Assembly: GCA_963575745.1 (NCBI GenBank)
Contig: CAUYUJ010015723.1
Span: forward strand, 252,271 to 316,270
Source of the DNA: Prorocentrum cordatum
Taxonomy: Eukaryota > Sar > Dinophyceae > Prorocentrales > Prorocentraceae
Reading direction: 5' to 3'
Length of the DNA: 64,000 nt
How positions within the stretch are numbered: the stretch's first letter is position 1; each line of letters opens with the position of its first letter. Under the pieces are notes generated by a model. The model was not told where the DNA came from. It saw only the letters and a program-made list of their open reading frames with translations, and did not search any database. This document shows, one piece after another, positions 63,387-64,000 of the stretch. A program made the translations under genes and the position numbers.

Positions 63387-64000
63387 TCCCAAGCCATCCT
63401 CTGACGGCCCCGAGGCCAAGAACCAGTCGCTGGCGGCCGTCTCAATTTTTTCAGGCCGCCGGATGTTCGTGGGCGGGTCCGTCTCGTGATGCCAGAGTCA
63501 GAGCGCGTCCCACGAGAAGTCCCAGATCCATGTTTGGTGGTCCTGGGGCCCGGAGACGGGCCCCGTGCAGAGGGCGGAGTCGAGGAACAACGCCGCGACT
63601 GGACAGTCAGATCGTCTGAGGTATGGGTTCCTCTTTCTTCCCCCGCCTCCGGAGTAACGTCACGGCGAGACCGGCTCGGAGGGAACGCGTCGACCCCCAA
63701 ATCGCTCACTCATCATCGACTGGGGCCCGATAGCTCACCCCGCCCATGAGCAGATGCAGTCGCTATCGAGTGCCCATCGCCGATCCATCGGGCGCGACGC
63801 TTCCCCCACTGAGCAGGTCTCCTCCTGTCCGGTCCACCTGAGCCCGCCTCGGGCCCCCGGACACGCAGAAAGCAAGGAGAGGCGACCAGGAGGCCAAGCG
63901 GAGGAGTAGGAGGTAGAGCAGGGGGAGGAGGGAGGAGAACGAGAATGAGAAGGACAAGGAAAAGGAGAAGGATATGGAGGAGGAGGAGGAGGAACAGGAA
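63387..64000. other. Dispersed repeat copy and GGA-rich edge; no gene seen
   Basis: Bases 63650-63830 resemble the dispersed repeat of 345-545 (TGGGGCCCGATAGCTCACCC, ATCGCCGATCCATCGG). Bases 63890-64000 are GGA/GAGAA-rich simple sequence, similar to base 1 onward. No gene is supported. Confidence 0.55.

Overview
The window looks like nuclear DNA of a dinoflagellate. Four observations support this. (1) A 22-nt sequence matching the dinoflagellate spliced leader, with T at the variable first base, lies at 56202-56223. (2) A ketosynthase gene at 15242-18132 has the architecture I know from dinoflagellate single-domain polyketide synthases. (3) Reverse-transcriptase remnants carry motifs of the non-LTR families that crowd dinoflagellate genomes. 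(4) The DNA is GC-rich and very poor in genes, and consists mostly of microsatellites, minisatellites and short inverted-repeat elements. A large-genome, GC-rich thecate genus such as Prorocentrum is a guess, not a demonstration. There are no operons, CRISPR arrays, bacterial signals, or tRNA or rRNA genes that I can recognise. One run of 100 Ns (30612-30711) is a scaffold gap.

Layout. 1-15 kb: repeats only, including an ~80-bp satellite, a 570-bp composite GT microsatellite, two satellite-bearing composite elements, an exactly 90-bp satellite, and several families of short inverted-repeat (MITE-like) elements, some nested in each other. 15.2-18.1 kb: a two-exon ketosynthase gene whose 425-bp intron is largely made of two inverted-repeat elements. 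18.1-21.2 kb: repeats. 21.2-27.8 kb: a degenerate telomere-like (CCCTAA-rich) satellite; a shorter array in the opposite orientation lies at 35.4-36.0 kb. 28-49 kb: minisatellites and microsatellites (including a 1.1-kb AGT tract), more inverted-repeat elements, and AT-richer unclassified DNA at 37.4-43.3 kb. 49.4-60.2 kb: a nested retroelement landscape. 60.2-64 kb: inverted-repeat elements and a 14-unit copy of the 90-bp satellite in the opposite orientation.

The 49.4-60.2 kb block is the most informative part. Pieces of a minus-strand non-LTR retrotransposon appear in the expected 5'-to-3' order from 60.16 kb down to 49.43 kb. They are interrupted by a plus-strand non-LTR element (about 50.0-53.4 kb) and by an intronless 484-codon gene (56281-57735). 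That gene starts with a complete spliced leader, ends with A8 followed by the same 3' hairpin tail as the minus-strand LINE, and is flanked by a 12-13 bp target-site duplication. It therefore looks like a trans-spliced mRNA copied back into the genome, probably by LINE machinery. No pathway links the ketosynthase and the retrogene; they are isolated genes in a repeat sea.
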